A DNA stretch of 64,000 bases from Microbacterium sp. YJN-G. Its GTDB lineage: Bacteria; Actinomycetota; Actinomycetes; Actinomycetales; Microbacteriaceae. The position numbers and the translations under genes are program-made. The notes beneath the pieces were generated by a model. It ran no database searches, had not been told where the DNA came from, and worked only from the letters and a program-made list of their open reading frames with translations. Positions 34,924 to 43,905 of this stretch are shown here, piece by piece. Numbering within the stretch: position 1 is the first letter of the stretch; every line of letters begins with the position of its first letter. The stretch lies in NCBI RefSeq assembly GCF_015040615.1, contig NZ_CP060402.1:2542001-2606000 (forward strand), read 5' to 3'.

Positions 34924-35718
34924 TCAGCGGCCGCGGCCGCGGATCGCCTTGATCGTCATCTGCACGGCGATGACGAGCAGGTAGACGGCGAAGAGGATGT
35001 TGCCGGTCAGCGGCTCGATGAGGGTCGCCAGCCAGGCGCCCAGGGCGGTCATCGTGCAGGCCGAGAGCCCGATGATGCCCGCGGCGAGCAGGTCGACGTT
35101 GCGGTGGCGCAGGTTGCCGATCGTGCCCGAGACGGCCGTGGGGATCATCATGAGCAGCGACGTGCCCTTGGCGACCAGGTCGCTGGTGCCGAAGACGAGC
35201 ATCAGCACCGGCACGATGATCACTCCCCCGCCGACGCCGATGAGACCGGCGATGACACCGGTCAGCATCCCGACCAGGGCGAGGCCCACCCCGTTGACCC
35301 AGCCGAGTTCGAGCACCGCGTCGCGCGAGGGGATCACGAGGAACAGGCTCACCATCACGACCACCACGAACGCGACGAAGCCCCAGCGCAGCGCGGTCTG
35401 CGAGATGCGCGGCATCAGCCTCGACCCGATCTGCGCGCCGACCACGGCGCCCGCGGCGAGGATCAGGGCGGGGATCCACGCCACCGATCCCGTCATCGCA
35501 TAGGAGATCACGCCCACGCTCGCGGTCGGCACGATCGCGGTGAGCGAGGTGCCCGCCGCCAGACGCTGGTCGAATCGCAGCATGAGCACGAGCAGCGGGA
35601 CGATGACCGTGCCGCCGCCGACGCCGAACAGACCGGAGAGCAGGCCGGCGGTGAGCCCGATGAAGACGTAGGTGATGTAAGCGCGGGGCTCACGGGTGAT
35701 CGCGGAGTCCTCATGCAT
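34924..35718 (-). CDS. TSUP-family (TauE/SafE) membrane permease
   Basis: 264 residues, eight predicted transmembrane segments in two homologous halves. Each half carries the family motif: GLLSGLFGVGGGTVIVPLLV near residue 25 and GLIGVGGGVIIVPVLML near 160. TSUP proteins move sulfite, sulfonates, sulfolactate or other organosulfur anions. TATCCT stands 6 nt before the ATG at 35718, so a leaderless start is likely. The gene is separated from tctA by 119 bp and may be independent. Confidence 0.9.
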   Translation of the reverse strand: MHEDSAITREPRAYITYVFIGLTAGLLSGLFGVGGGTVIVPLLVLMLRFDQRLAAGTSLTAIVPTASVGVISYAMTGSVAWIPALILAAGAVVGAQIGSRLMPRISQTALRWGFVAFVVVVMVSLFLVIPSRDAVLELGWVNGVGLALVGMLTGVIAGLIGVGGGVIIVPVLMLVFGTSDLVAKGTSLLMMIPTAVSGTIGNLRHRNVDLLAAGIIGLSACTMTALGAWLATLIEPLTGNILFAVYLLVIAVQMTIKAIRGRGR

Positions 35719-35837
35719 CCGTTCAGGATATCGTCGCGAGCCGCCACCGCCCGCGCACGTGTCCGGTCTGCCGGTCGTCGCCAGGGCGGGCGTGGGCCGT
35801 CGCACCGACCGGCGCACGGTCGGCCGGCGCGGACGGG

Positions 35838-37385
35838 TCACACCTCCTGATCGGCCTTGATCGGCACGGCGATCGTCTCGGTGAGCTGCTGTTCGTAGCG
35901 CCGCTGACGCCGGCGCAGCCACAGTCCACCGAGCACCAGCAGGGCGAGTACGCCGTACGCCGCGGCGGCGAAGGGCTGCATGACCAGGGTCGACAGGTCG
36001 CCCTGGCTCAGCTGCAGCGCCTTGCGCAGGTACTCCTCCCCCATGGGGCCGAGGATCATCCCGACCACCAGCGGCGCGACCGGGTACCCGTACCGCCGCA
36101 TGAAGTAGCCGAGCGCCCCGATGATCACCAGGATGAGGATGTCGACCGTCGAGAAATTCAGCGCGTACGCCCCGAAGGCCGCGAACAGCAGGATGCCGGC
36201 GTACAGGTACGGTCGCGGGATCTGCAGCAGCTTCACCCACATCCCCACCAGCGGCAGGTTCAGCACGATGAGGATCACGTTGCCGAGGTACAGGCTCGCC
36301 ACCAGCGCCCAGACCAGCTGCGGCTGTGACTCGAACAGCAGCGGCCCTGGCTGCAGGCCGTACGCCTGGAACGCGACGAGGATGATCGCCGCCGTCGCCG
36401 TGGTCGGCAGCCCGAGCGTCAGCAGCGGGACGAGCACGCCCGCGGCCGCGGCGTTGTTGGCGGACTCGGGCCCGGCCACGCCCTCGATCGCCCCTCTCCC
36501 GAACTCGGCCTTGTGCTTGGAGAGCCGGCGCTCGGTCGCATAGGAGAGGAAGGTGGCGACATCCGCTCCCCCGGCGGGGATGGTGCCGATCGGGAAGCCG
36601 ATCGCCGTGCCGCGCAGCCAGGGCCGCCACGACCGCTTCCAGTCCTCCCGCGTCATCCAGCTGCGCCATCCGCGGGTGACGGGGATGACGTCGATCGAGC
36701 CGTGCCGCAGCTTCGCCGAGATGTACAGGGTCTCGCCGACGGCGAAGAGCCCGACCGCCACCAGCACGATGTCAACGCCGTCCGAGAGGGGCAGCAGGCC
36801 CAGTGTGTAGCGCTGCTGGCCCGACAGCAGGTCGGTGCCGACGAGGCCGAGGAACAGGCCCACGCCCAGCGACAGCATCCCGCGCGGCACCGAGCTGCCG
36901 ATCAGGGCGCCGACGGTGATGAACGCGATCATGATCAGGGCGAAGTAGTCCGCCGGCCCCAGCCCGACCGCGAACGACGCGAGCACCGGGGCGAGCAGCG
37001 TGAGCCCGACGGTGGCGAGTGTGCCGGCTACGAACGAGCCGATCGCGGCTGTCGCGAGCGCCGCGGCACCGCGACCGAGCCGCGCCATCCGGTTCCCCTC
37101 GATGGCCGTGACGATCGACGCCGACTCCCCTGGGGTGTTCAGCAGGATGCTGGTCGTCGACCCGCCGTACATGCCGCCGTAGTAGATGCCCGCGAAGGTG
37201 ATGAGCGCCGCGGTCGGGTCGAGCGTGTATGTCAGAGGCAGCAGCAGGGCGACCGTCATCGCGGGGCCGATGCCCGGCAGCACGCCCACGGCGGTGCCGA
37301 TCAGCACGCCGAGGAATGCGAAGACGAGGTACTGGGGCTGCATCGCCGTGGCGAGCCCCTCCATCAGCAGGGTCCAGCTGTCCAT
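35838..37385 (-). CDS. tctA: Tripartite tricarboxylate transporter, large membrane subunit TctA
   Basis: 515 residues from the ATG at 37385, which shares its first base with the tctB stop. About 11-12 hydrophobic segments. The repeated TctA signature [20 protein letters not shown] and [19 protein letters not shown], plus [21 protein letters not shown], identify it. TctA is the channel subunit that imports di- and tricarboxylates by a sodium- or proton-driven mechanism with TctB and the binding protein TctC. Confidence 0.95.
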   Translation of the reverse strand: MDSWTLLMEGLATAMQPQYLVFAFLGVLIGTAVGVLPGIGPAMTVALLLPLTYTLDPTAALITFAGIYYGGMYGGSTTSILLNTPGESASIVTAIEGNRMARLGRGAAALATAAIGSFVAGTLATVGLTLLAPVLASFAVGLGPADYFALIMIAFITVGALIGSSVPRGMLSLGVGLFLGLVGTDLLSGQQRYTLGLLPLSDGVDIVLVAVGLFAVGETLYISAKLRHGSIDVIPVTRGWRSWMTREDWKRSWRPWLRGTAIGFPIGTIPAGGADVATFLSYATERRLSKHKAEFGRGAIEGVAGPESANNAAAAGVLVPLLTLGLPTTATAAIILVAFQAYGLQPGPLLFESQPQLVWALVASLYLGNVILIVLNLPLVGMWVKLLQIPRPYLYAGILLFAAFGAYALNFSTVDILILVIIGALGYFMRRYGYPVAPLVVGMILGPMGEEYLRKALQLSQGDLSTLVMQPFAAAAYGVLALLVLGGLWLRRRQRRYEQQLTETIAVPIKADQEV

Positions 37386-37933
37386 CAGAACATCCCTCCC
37401 AGCCAGCCGAGCGCCGGACCCCAGGGCAGCGAGAGTCCGAGCAGCCCGCCGAAGACGACCTGCACGATCAGGCCGATGACGATGCCGACCACGAAACCGA
37501 GCCACCAGCGGCGGGCCCCGAGCGTCCAGGCGATGATGCCGAACAGCACAGCCGCTGCCGGCATCCAGCCGACGACGTCGATCAGCAGCAGGTGGGCGAT
37601 GAGGGCACCGGTGATCTTCGCCAGGGTGAACCAGTCGGTGCGGGCGGCCGGGTCGATGTCCTCGGCATCCTCGACCTCGGCGCGCTCTCCGCGCAGCACG
37701 CCGATGAGGACGGCGACGGCCGAGCCGAGCAGGACGATGGAGACGAAGATCGGGAAGACCGTCGGCCCGACGGTCGCACCGACGGGTACGCGGATGCCGA
37801 AGACGCCGGCGAGCGCGAAGACGCCGAGGGCGAGCATGAGCAGGGCGAAGACGAGCTCTCCGACGGGAACCCGCCGGGCGGACCGGGTGTTCACCTCGGT
37901 CCGCCCGTTCGCCCCGGTGACCGGGGCGCGCAT
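37385..37933 (-). CDS. tctB: Tripartite tricarboxylate transporter, small membrane subunit TctB
   Basis: 182 residues with four hydrophobic segments, as expected. [20 protein letters not shown] and [18 protein letters not shown] match the TctB family. It begins one bp after the tctC stop and overlaps tctA, so the three genes are translationally coupled. Confidence 0.92.
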   Translation of the reverse strand: MRAPVTGANGRTEVNTRSARRVPVGELVFALLMLALGVFALAGVFGIRVPVGATVGPTVFPIFVSIVLLGSAVAVLIGVLRGERAEVEDAEDIDPAARTDWFTLAKITGALIAHLLLIDVVGWMPAAAVLFGIIAWTLGARRWWLGFVVGIVIGLIVQVVFGGLLGLSLPWGPALGWLGGMF

Positions 37934-37934
37934 G

Positions 37935-38948
37935 TCAGATCAGCCCGATGTTCTCGAGCGTGCCGGTCACGTCGGAGATGTTCTGCTCGATGAAGGCATC
38001 CAGCTCGTCGCCGGTGAGGAACGCGTCGGCCCAGCCCTTGGTCTCGAGCTCGCTCTGCCAGGCGTCCGAGTCGTGCATCTCGGCGACGATCCGCTCGAGC
38101 TCGGCGCGCTCGGCATCCGAGATGCCACCTGGGGCGATCACGCCGCGCCAGTTGGTCAGCACGACGTCGTAGCCCGCATCGGTGATGGTCGGCACGTCCG
38201 GCAGCTGGGCGGCCGGTTCCGCTCCCGAGACGGCGAGGGCGCGCATGGTGCCCTTCTCGATGTGCTGCTGGAACTCGCCGATGCCCGAGATGCCCGCGTC
38301 GACCTTGCCGCCGATGATCAGCGACACCGCCTCGCCACCGCCGGCGTTGGGCGTGTAGTTCAGCTTCTCGGTGATCTCGGCGCCCTCCAGGCCCGCCGCC
38401 TCGAGCAGCAGGCCGGCGAGGATGTGATCGGCGCCGCCGGCGGAGCCGCCGGTGACCGTGATCTCCTGGCCCTTGTCGACGATGTCCTCGACGAGCGCCT
38501 CCAGCGTGTCGTACTCCGAATCGGCGGGCACGACCACGACGAGCGCCTCGTCGGTCAGCCGTGCGATCGGGGTGGTGTCCTCCAGGCGCACCTGCGAGGC
38601 GTTCGTCTCGATCGCACCGACCATGACCAGCCCGTTGACCATGAGCGTCGCCGGGTCCTTCTCGTTGCGCAGCTGGGCGAGACCGATGGTCCCGCCTGCG
38701 CCGCCGACGTTGGTCACCGGCGCGGTCGTGACGATGCCGTCATCCGTGAGCACCTTGGCGATCGCGCGGCCGGTCTGATCCCAGCCGCCGCCGGGGTCTG
38801 CGGGGACGATGATCGAGACGTCCGTGAAGCTGGCCTTCTCCGCCGCGTCTCCGGCGGCGGGGGTGCCTGCAGTCTGCGACGAGCATCCGGTGACGGCGAG
38901 GGCTGCGGCGGCCGCGATCGCGATCAGTGCACTGCGTGTTCTCTTCAT
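37935..38948 (-). CDS. tctC: Tricarboxylate-binding lipoprotein TctC (Bug family)
   Basis: 337 residues. A lipoprotein signal ends in LAVTGCSS, then the Bug/TctC fold begins with SIIVPADPGGGWDQTGRAI, the family's first ligand loop, and continues with NVGGAGGTIGLAQL, the second. It captures citrate-like acids outside and hands them to TctAB. GAGGAG lies before the ATG. The divergent gene is the fused sensor-HTH regulator. Confidence 0.93.
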   Translation of the reverse strand: MKRTRSALIAIAAAAALAVTGCSSQTAGTPAAGDAAEKASFTDVSIIVPADPGGGWDQTGRAIAKVLTDDGIVTTAPVTNVGGAGGTIGLAQLRNEKDPATLMVNGLVMVGAIETNASQVRLEDTTPIARLTDEALVVVVPADSEYDTLEALVEDIVDKGQEITVTGGSAGGADHILAGLLLEAAGLEGAEITEKLNYTPNAGGGEAVSLIIGGKVDAGISGIGEFQQHIEKGTMRALAVSGAEPAAQLPDVPTITDAGYDVVLTNWRGVIAPGGISDAERAELERIVAEMHDSDAWQSELETKGWADAFLTGDELDAFIEQNISDVTGTLENIGLI

Positions 38949-39015
38949 TGCGCTCCTCCTTGAGCGGTGTCGGGATTGCTGACGAACGTAGGCCGACCGG
39001 TGGCCGCGATTCTGC

Positions 39016-39054
39016 TTCCGAAACCATTGGTCGGGGTTTCGGAACTATTGGTCG
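39016..39054. promoter_or_regulatory. Candidate operator of the tct genes: 10-bp palindrome and two direct repeats
   Basis: TTCCGAAACC (39016-39025) and GGTTTCGGAA (39035-39044) form a perfect palindrome with a 9-nt spacer. ATTGGTCG occurs at 39026-39033 and again at 39047-39054, exactly 21 bp apart, two helical turns. Both are in the 161-bp gap between tctC and the regulator. CitB/DcuR-type proteins bind direct repeats of this kind. Confidence 0.65.
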
Positions 39055-39109
39055 CGGATATCCCGTGTACCCGCTTCTGCGCACTCGCGCGGGCAGGGAC
39101 AATGGCTGA

Positions 39110-40393
39110 GTGGCCTCGATGATGAAGCGCGCGTCGACGATGACGCAGGGCGGCGGGATGCCGCGGGATGGCCGGATGCCGCTGCGGGTGCAGCTGATCC
39201 TGCTGCAGGCGCTGATCGTCGCGCTCGTCACCCTGATCGCCGGCGCGACGGCCGGCGTCATCCAGGAGCGCACCGTGCGCAACGCCTACGAGGACCGGAT
39301 GCTGGCGGTCGCCCAGTCGATCGCGACGATGCCGATCATCCTGAACGCGTTCGACGACGCCGATCCGGCGACGACGATCCAGCCCCTCGCGGAGGCCATC
39401 CGCGAAGCATCCGACCTGACGTACGTCGTGATCGCGGATGCCGACGGCATCCGCTTCTCGCATCCGAACCCCGCTCGCATCGGGCAGCGCGTGTCGACCG
39501 ACCCGTCGGTGCCCCTCTCGGGCGAGATCTACATGGGCACGCAGACCGGCACGCTCGGCACCACGTGGCGGGTGAAGGTCCCGATCTTCCAGGACGACGA
39601 GGTGATCGGCACGGCATCCGTCGGCATCCTCGAGTCGGAGGGCGTCGGCGAATTCGCCGGCAACCTGGCCTGGATCATCGGCGCCATGCTCGCCGCCGTG
39701 GTCTTCGGCGTGTTCGGAGCCGCGTGGGTGACGGCGGTGATCCGCCGCCGCATCCACCTGCTCGAGCCGCACGAGATCACCGCGCTGGTGCGCAATCAGG
39801 AGACCACCCTGCACGGGCTCAGCGAGGGTGTGATCACCGTCGGCGCCGACGGCATCATCACGCTGGTCAACGACGCCGCCGCGCGGCTGCTGGGAGCGGA
39901 TGCTCTGCAGCTGACCGGTGCTCGGGCCGCCGACGTGCTGGATGCCGAGCTGCTCACGGTGCTGCGCGACGGGGAGGATGCCGGACGCCCGGTGATCTCC
40001 GGCGACCACGTGCTGGTGGCGCGCAGTACCGGGGCACGGCTGGACGGTGAGACGGTGGAGGCGACGCTGCTGCTGCGCGACCACACCGAGCTGCACGACG
40101 TGGTGCGCCGCGTCGAGGCGGCCGACGCGATCATCGCGTTCCGCCAGCGTGCGGGCCTGCCGAAGGGGCTCAGCCCCGAGACGCTGGAGCGGGTGGCGAC
40201 GGCGCTCGCGGAGCATCCCGACGCCTCGGCCACCGAGATCGGCGAGGTGCTCTCGATCTCACGCGTGAGCGCGCGGCGCTACCTCGAGCACCTTGCCAGC
40301 ACCGGTCGGGCGATCCGCTCACTGGACTACAGCACGAAGGGGCGCCCCGGCACGCGCTACCGCACGAACGATCCGGTGAGTGCAGGGCACTGA
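39110..40393 (+). CDS. Membrane sensor fused to CitB-type DNA-binding domain, lacking kinase and receiver
   Basis: 427 residues. Residues 29-50 form TM1, 51-180 an extracytoplasmic sCache/CitA-type sensor (DLTYVVIADADGIRFSHPNP and TGTLGTTWRVKVPIF are typical of CitA/DcuS), 186-211 TM2 with the conserved VIRRRIHLLEPHEITAL exit, and 228-330 a PAS domain (LHGLSEGVITVGADGIITLV) ending LLLRDHTELHDV. In CitA-like kinases a HisKA/HATPase core follows; here residue 350 already reads LPKGLSPETLERV, the start of the C-terminal CitB/DcuR domain, with helix-turn-helix around TEIGEVLSISRVSARRYLEHL and the GRPGTRY end. GTG start, GACAAT 6 nt upstream. Divergent from tctCBA, its likely target. Confidence 0.85.
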   Translation: MASMMKRASTMTQGGGMPRDGRMPLRVQLILLQALIVALVTLIAGATAGVIQERTVRNAYEDRMLAVAQSIATMPIILNAFDDADPATTIQPLAEAIREASDLTYVVIADADGIRFSHPNPARIGQRVSTDPSVPLSGEIYMGTQTGTLGTTWRVKVPIFQDDEVIGTASVGILESEGVGEFAGNLAWIIGAMLAAVVFGVFGAAWVTAVIRRRIHLLEPHEITALVRNQETTLHGLSEGVITVGADGIITLVNDAAARLLGADALQLTGARAADVLDAELLTVLRDGEDAGRPVISGDHVLVARSTGARLDGETVEATLLLRDHTELHDVVRRVEAADAIIAFRQRAGLPKGLSPETLERVATALAEHPDASATEIGEVLSISRVSARRYLEHLASTGRAIRSLDYSTKGRPGTRYRTNDPVSAGH

Positions 40394-40474
40394 GGCTGCA
40401 GGGCACTGAGGCGGAGCCGTCGGCGGCTGCTGGAACCGGCGGGGCCGGCCGTTGCCGACCGCCCCTAGGACGAA

Positions 40475-40510
40475 GAGGCCCGCCGTCCCCGGAAGGGGAC
40501 GACGGGCCTC
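40475..40510. terminator. Terminator after rplQ
   Basis: GAGGCCCGCCGTCCCC pairs with GGGGACGACGGGCCTC (one mismatch) over a GGAA tetraloop. It lies 17 bp beyond the rplQ stop and faces the end of the fused regulator gene, so it can serve both strands. Confidence 0.88.
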
Positions 40511-40527
40511 TCACTGAGTGCTGTGGC

Positions 40528-41202
40528 TTACTTGCCGGCCTCGGTGAAGCCTGCGGCCTCGGCAGCCTCCGCGGTGCGGAACCACACCTCGGCGACGGTC
40601 TGCTCGTACCACTGGCCATCCGGGCGGTGGAACTTCATCGAGTCCTTGTTGCCCTTGATGTCGAAGCCCTCGGGAGCCGAGCCGTCCTCGAGAGGAGCGG
40701 CCGAGTCCTCGCCGAACTCGCCGTCGACGAGCGCTGCGGGAGCGGCGGTCTCCTCGACGGGAGCCTCCTCGGCCTTCTCGGCCTTGGCGGGCTTCTCAGC
40801 CTTGGCGGCGGGCTTGGCGGCCGCCTTCTTCTTGGGCGTGACGGGCTCGAGGACGAGCTCGATCACGGCCATGGGGGCGTTGTCGCCCTTGCGGTTGCCG
40901 ACCTTCGTGATGCGGGTGTAGCCACCCTCACGCTCGGCGACGAGCGGCGCGATCTCGTTGAAGAGGATGTGCGCGGCGTCCTTGTTGGAACGCAGCACGG
41001 TCAGCGCGCGACGGCGGGCGTGCAGGTCGCCGCGCTTGCCGAGCGTGATGAGGCGCTCAGCCAGCGGACGAAGGCGCTTCGCCTTGGTCTCGGTCGTCTT
41101 GATCGACTTGTGAACGAAGAGCGCGGCGGCGAGGTTCGCGAGAAGAAGGCGCTCGTGTGCGGGGCCGCCTCCGAGGCGGGGACCCTTGGTGGGCTTGGGC
41201 AT
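40528..41202 (-). CDS. rplQ: 50S ribosomal protein L17 with long C-terminal extension
   Basis: 224 residues; E. coli L17 has 127. The ribosomal part is about the first 120 residues ([20 protein letters not shown] to [12 protein letters not shown]). A Lys/Ala/Glu-rich linker follows, and the last about 45 residues form a separate small motif ([20 protein letters not shown] then [18 protein letters not shown]), which resembles the short YHxP-type or sunset-like domain found at the ends of other actinobacterial proteins. Function of the tail is unknown. It is the last gene of the alpha-type cluster after rpoA. Confidence 0.95.
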   Translation of the reverse strand: MPKPTKGPRLGGGPAHERLLLANLAAALFVHKSIKTTETKAKRLRPLAERLITLGKRGDLHARRRALTVLRSNKDAAHILFNEIAPLVAEREGGYTRITKVGNRKGDNAPMAVIELVLEPVTPKKKAAAKPAAKAEKPAKAEKAEEAPVEETAAPAALVDGEFGEDSAAPLEDGSAPEGFDIKGNKDSMKFHRPDGQWYEQTVAEVWFRTAEAAEAAGFTEAGK

Positions 41203-41237
41203 AATCGTCTAACTCCTGGTCAGAAAGAGGTCGGGTT

Positions 41238-42227
41238 TCAGAAGGACTCGTCTTCGTTGCCGCTGTAGAAGTGGGCGCCGTCGAAACCGGGCACCGAATC
41301 CTTCAGCGACAGACCGAGCGAGACGAGCTTGTCGCGCACCTCGTCGACCGACTTCTGTCCGAAATTGCGGATGTTCATCAGCTGCGTCTCGGAAAGGGCG
41401 ACCAGCTCCGAAACGGTGTTGATGCCCTCGCGCTTGAGGCAGTTGTACGAGCGCACCGACAGATCGAGGTCCTCGATCGGCATGGAGAGCTCGCTGGAGA
41501 GCACAGCCTCGACCGGCGCGGGGCCGATCTCGATGCCCTCGGCCTCGACGTTCAGCTCGCGGGCGAGGCCGAACAGCTCGGTGAGGGTCTTGGCTGCGGA
41601 TGCGACGGCGTCGCGCGGGCTGATCGCCGACTTCGTCTCGACGTCGAGGACGAGCTTGTCGAAGTCGGTGCGCTCACCGGCACGGGTGGCGTCGACGCGG
41701 TAGCTGACCTTGAGCACCGGCGAGTAGATCGAGTCGACCGGGATCTGGCCGGCCTCGGCGTACTCGTTGCGGTTCTGCGCCGCCGACACGTAGCCGCGGC
41801 CGCGCTCGATGGTGAGCTCGAGCTCGAAGCGAGCCGTGTCGTTGAGCGTGGCGATGACCAGGTCGGGGTTGTGCACCTCGACACCCGCCGGAGCGGAGAT
41901 GTCGGCTGCGGTGACCTCGCCGGCGCCCGTCTTGCGCAGGTACGCGGTGATGGGCTCGTCGCGCTCGCTGGAGACGACCAGCTGCTTGATGTTGAGGATG
42001 ATCTCGGTGACGTCCTCCTTCACACCGGGGATCGTGCTGAACTCGTGCAGCACGCCGTCGATGCGAATGGTGGTGACCGAAGCGCCGGGGATCGACGAGA
42101 GCAGGCTGCGGCGCAGCGCGTTGCCGATCGTGTAGCCGAATCCGGGCTCGAGCGGCTCGATCACGAACCGGCTGCGGTTCTCGGAGATCTTTTCCTCGGT
42201 GAGAGTGGGACGCTGTGCGATGAGCAC
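41238..42227 (-). CDS. rpoA: DNA-directed RNA polymerase alpha subunit
   Basis: 329 residues. N-terminal dimerisation domain with [20 protein letters not shown], and C-terminal domain from about 245 ([20 protein letters not shown], with the DNA-binding Arg/Asn positions, then [15 protein letters not shown]). It nucleates core polymerase assembly and contacts UP elements and activators. The 139-bp gap before it, up to rpsK, is where rpsD stands in many actinobacteria; no rpsD is present. Confidence 0.97.
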   Translation of the reverse strand: MLIAQRPTLTEEKISENRSRFVIEPLEPGFGYTIGNALRRSLLSSIPGASVTTIRIDGVLHEFSTIPGVKEDVTEIILNIKQLVVSSERDEPITAYLRKTGAGEVTAADISAPAGVEVHNPDLVIATLNDTARFELELTIERGRGYVSAAQNRNEYAEAGQIPVDSIYSPVLKVSYRVDATRAGERTDFDKLVLDVETKSAISPRDAVASAAKTLTELFGLARELNVEAEGIEIGPAPVEAVLSSELSMPIEDLDLSVRSYNCLKREGINTVSELVALSETQLMNIRNFGQKSVDEVRDKLVSLGLSLKDSVPGFDGAHFYSGNEDESF

Positions 42228-42312
42228 TATGTGTTCCTTTCGATCACATGCCCGCTATATGACATGTGTGGGTGAGGTCTTTAGTTGAGAAGTCTTCGGG
42301 CGACTGTGCCCC

Positions 42313-42345
42313 GCTGGGTCCCTGAGCTTGTCGAAGGGGCCCCAG
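42313..42345. repeat. Dispersed repeat within a hairpin, rpsK-rpoA gap
   Basis: GGGTCCCTGAGCTTGTCGAA (42316-42335) is a copy of the dispersed repeat with one change in the core. Flanking GCTGGG and CCCAGC close it into a hairpin. It lies where rpsD is usually located. Confidence 0.7.
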
Positions 42346-42366
42346 CAGGGCAGCAGTCGAGCGAGA

Positions 42367-42765
42367 TCAGACGCGACGACGCTTCGGCGGACGGCAGCCG
42401 TTGTGCGCCTGCGGGGTGACGTCCTGGATGGACCCCACCTCGAGGCCGGCGGCCTGCAGCGAGCGGATCGCGGTCTCGCGGCCCGAACCCGGACCCTTCA
42501 CGAAGACGTCGACCTTCTTGACGCCGTGCTCAGCGGCCTGGCGGGCAGCGGACTCCGCTGCCATGCCTGCGGCGTACGGCGTCGACTTGCGCGAGCCCTT
42601 GAAGCCCACGCCACCGGACGAGGCCCAGCTGATGACAGCGCCGGACGGGTCGGTGATCGAGACGATGGTGTTGTTGAACGTCGACTTGATGTGGGCCTGG
42701 CCCAGCGCGATGTTCTTCTTCTCCTTGCGGCGCGGCTTGCGCGCGGCGGCCTTGGGTGCAGCCAT
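42367..42765 (-). CDS. rpsK: 30S ribosomal protein S11
   Basis: 132 residues. After a basic N-terminus ([20 protein letters not shown]) comes the S11 core with [20 protein letters not shown] and the very conserved C-terminus [19 protein letters not shown]11 sits on the platform of the small subunit. AGGAGAACACTTTC precedes the ATG; 27 bp from rpsM. Confidence 0.97.
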   Translation of the reverse strand: MAAPKAAARKPRRKEKKNIALGQAHIKSTFNNTIVSITDPSGAVISWASSGGVGFKGSRKSTPYAAGMAAESAARQAAEHGVKKVDVFVKGPGSGRETAIRSLQAAGLEVGSIQDVTPQAHNGCRPPKRRRV

Positions 42766-42792
42766 GAAAGTGTTCTCCTATTCCCTGGCCGC

Positions 42793-43167
42793 TTAGCGGG
42801 CCTTCTTCTTGCCGGCGACGGTGCGCTTCGGGCCCTTGCGGGTACGGGCGTTGGTCTTGGTGCGCTGACCGCGGACCGGAAGGCCACGACGGTGGCGGAG
42901 GCCCTCGTAGGAGCCGATCTCGACCTTGCGGCGGATGTCTGCGGCGACCTCGCGGCGCAGGTCACCCTCCACCTTGTAGTTGCCTTCGATGTGGTCACGG
43001 AGGGCCACGAGCTGGTCGTCGGTGAGGTCCTTGACGCGGATCGACTCGTCGATCTCGGTCGCCTTGAGGATCTCGACGGAGCGGGTACGGCCGATGCCGT
43101 AGATGTAGGTGAGGGCGATCACCACGCGCTTGTCACGCGGGATGTCAACGCCGGCAAGACGTGCCAT
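42793..43167 (-). CDS. rpsM: 30S ribosomal protein S13
   Basis: 124 residues from the ATG at 43167 ([20 protein letters not shown]), with CAGGAGAACCGC upstream. H2TH-like helical N-terminus and a basic C-terminal tail ending [23 protein letters not shown]13 contacts the P-site tRNA and bridges the subunits. A 199-bp gap with a dispersed repeat separates it from rpmJ. Confidence 0.97.
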   Translation of the reverse strand: MARLAGVDIPRDKRVVIALTYIYGIGRTRSVEILKATEIDESIRVKDLTDDQLVALRDHIEGNYKVEGDLRREVAADIRRKVEIGSYEGLRHRRGLPVRGQRTKTNARTRKGPKRTVAGKKKAR

Positions 43168-43267
43168 GCGGTTCTCCTGGAGTGTTGTGGAGGTGTGGAG
43201 CAGCATCCGTTCCCGGGCCTCCGCCCCGAGGTGTCCGCTTCAACCGGGCCGATGAGCCCGCTCAACT

Positions 43268-43290
43268 GGGTTGCTGAGCCTGTCGAAGCA
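43268..43290 (+). repeat. Dispersed GAGCCTGTCGAA repeat, rpmJ-rpsM gap
   Basis: GGGTTGCTGAGCCTGTCGAA then GCA. Almost identical to the tandem copies at 29870. No other signal was recognised in this 199-bp gap. Confidence 0.8.
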
Positions 43291-43366
43291 TCCGATGCTG
43301 CCTGTTTTTCGATATCGAGTTGTTCAGGTGCCGGGTCGGATGCCGAAGCACACGACCCGACCCCGC

Positions 43367-43483
43367 TCAGCCCTGGCGCTGCTTGTGGCGCGGGTTGCTC
43401 TTGCAGATCACCATGACACGACCGTGACGACGGATCACGCGGCAGTGGTCGCAGATGGGCTTGACGCTGGGGTTGACCTTCAT
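43367..43483 (-). CDS. rpmJ: 50S ribosomal protein L36
   Basis: 38 residues beginning [20 protein letters not shown] and ending in [11 protein letters not shown]. The zinc-binding Cys-x2-Cys (CDHC) plus later Cys and His mark the zinc-containing form, so expression does not depend on zinc-free paralogues. AGGAAAC lies before the ATG. It stands 65 bp after infA and is too short to be seen by most length filters. Confidence 0.97.
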   Translation of the reverse strand: MKVNPSVKPICDHCRVIRRHGRVMVICKSNPRHKQRQG

Positions 43484-43548
43484 GATGTTTCCTGTTCGCT
43501 GTCTTCACCGGGCAGGCGCGGTCGCCTGGGGTGTTACTTCTCGGCCGA

Positions 43549-43770
43549 TCAGCGGTAGCGGTAGACGATGCGGCCGCGGGTCAGGTCGTAGGGGCTGAGC
43601 TCCACGACCACGCGGTCCTCGGGGATGATGCGGATGTAGTTCTGCCGCATCTTTCCGGAGATCGTTGCCAGAACCTTGTGTCCGTTGGAGAGCTCAACGC
43701 GGAACATCGCGTTGGGCAGCGCCTCGGACACGACGCCCTCGATCTCGATGACACCGTCTTTCTTAGCCAT
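43549..43770 (-). CDS. infA: Translation initiation factor IF-1
   Basis: 73 residues, OB-fold: [20 protein letters not shown], then [20 protein letters not shown] and the C-terminal [15 protein letters not shown]-1 occupies the A site during initiation. Its leader carries an 18-bp perfect palindrome and a promoter (see separate entries). rpmJ, rpsM, rpsK, rpoA and rplQ follow in the same direction. Confidence 0.98.
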   Translation of the reverse strand: MAKKDGVIEIEGVVSEALPNAMFRVELSNGHKVLATISGKMRQNYIRIIPEDRVVVELSPYDLTRGRIVYRYR

Positions 43771-43788
43771 AGCCTCGCTGACGCTTCT

Positions 43789-43806
43789 GCAGATCGGCCG
43801 ATCTGC
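43789..43806. repeat. 18-bp perfect palindrome in the infA leader
   Basis: GCAGATCGGCCGATCTGC is fully self-complementary and lies 19 bp before the infA start, between promoter and ribosome-binding site. It could be an operator or an mRNA hairpin. Confidence 0.7.
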
Positions 43807-43876
43807 GGTGGATGGGTGATGAGTGATGCCGCCTTACGCGGACACGCCGAGATAAGGCGCAAGGCACCAAAGATCT

Positions 43877-43905
43877 ATGTTAGACCGTGTCGGCGCGTCC
43901 GGCAA
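43877..43905 (-). promoter_or_regulatory. Candidate promoter of infA and the following ribosomal genes
   Basis: -35 TTGCCG (43905-43900) and -10 TAACAT (43882-43877) with 17 bp between. It separates infA from the dsbA-like gene that ends at 43913, so the infA-rplQ group has its own promoter. GCCTTA/TAAGGC (43831-43836, 43853-43858) can form a hairpin in the leader. Confidence 0.55.

Noticed and set aside
36513..38963. An 816-codon plus-strand open frame over tctA, tctB and tctC
   Set aside because: Antisense to three coupled, clearly recognised genes; composition is that of a high-GC shadow frame.
39110..40393. Frameshift or stop hiding a kinase domain in the sensor-HTH gene
   Set aside because: The frame is continuous from PAS to HTH and only about 20 codons lie between them; there is no room in the DNA for a kinase core in any frame. 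Assembly error remains the only technical alternative and is named under the finding.
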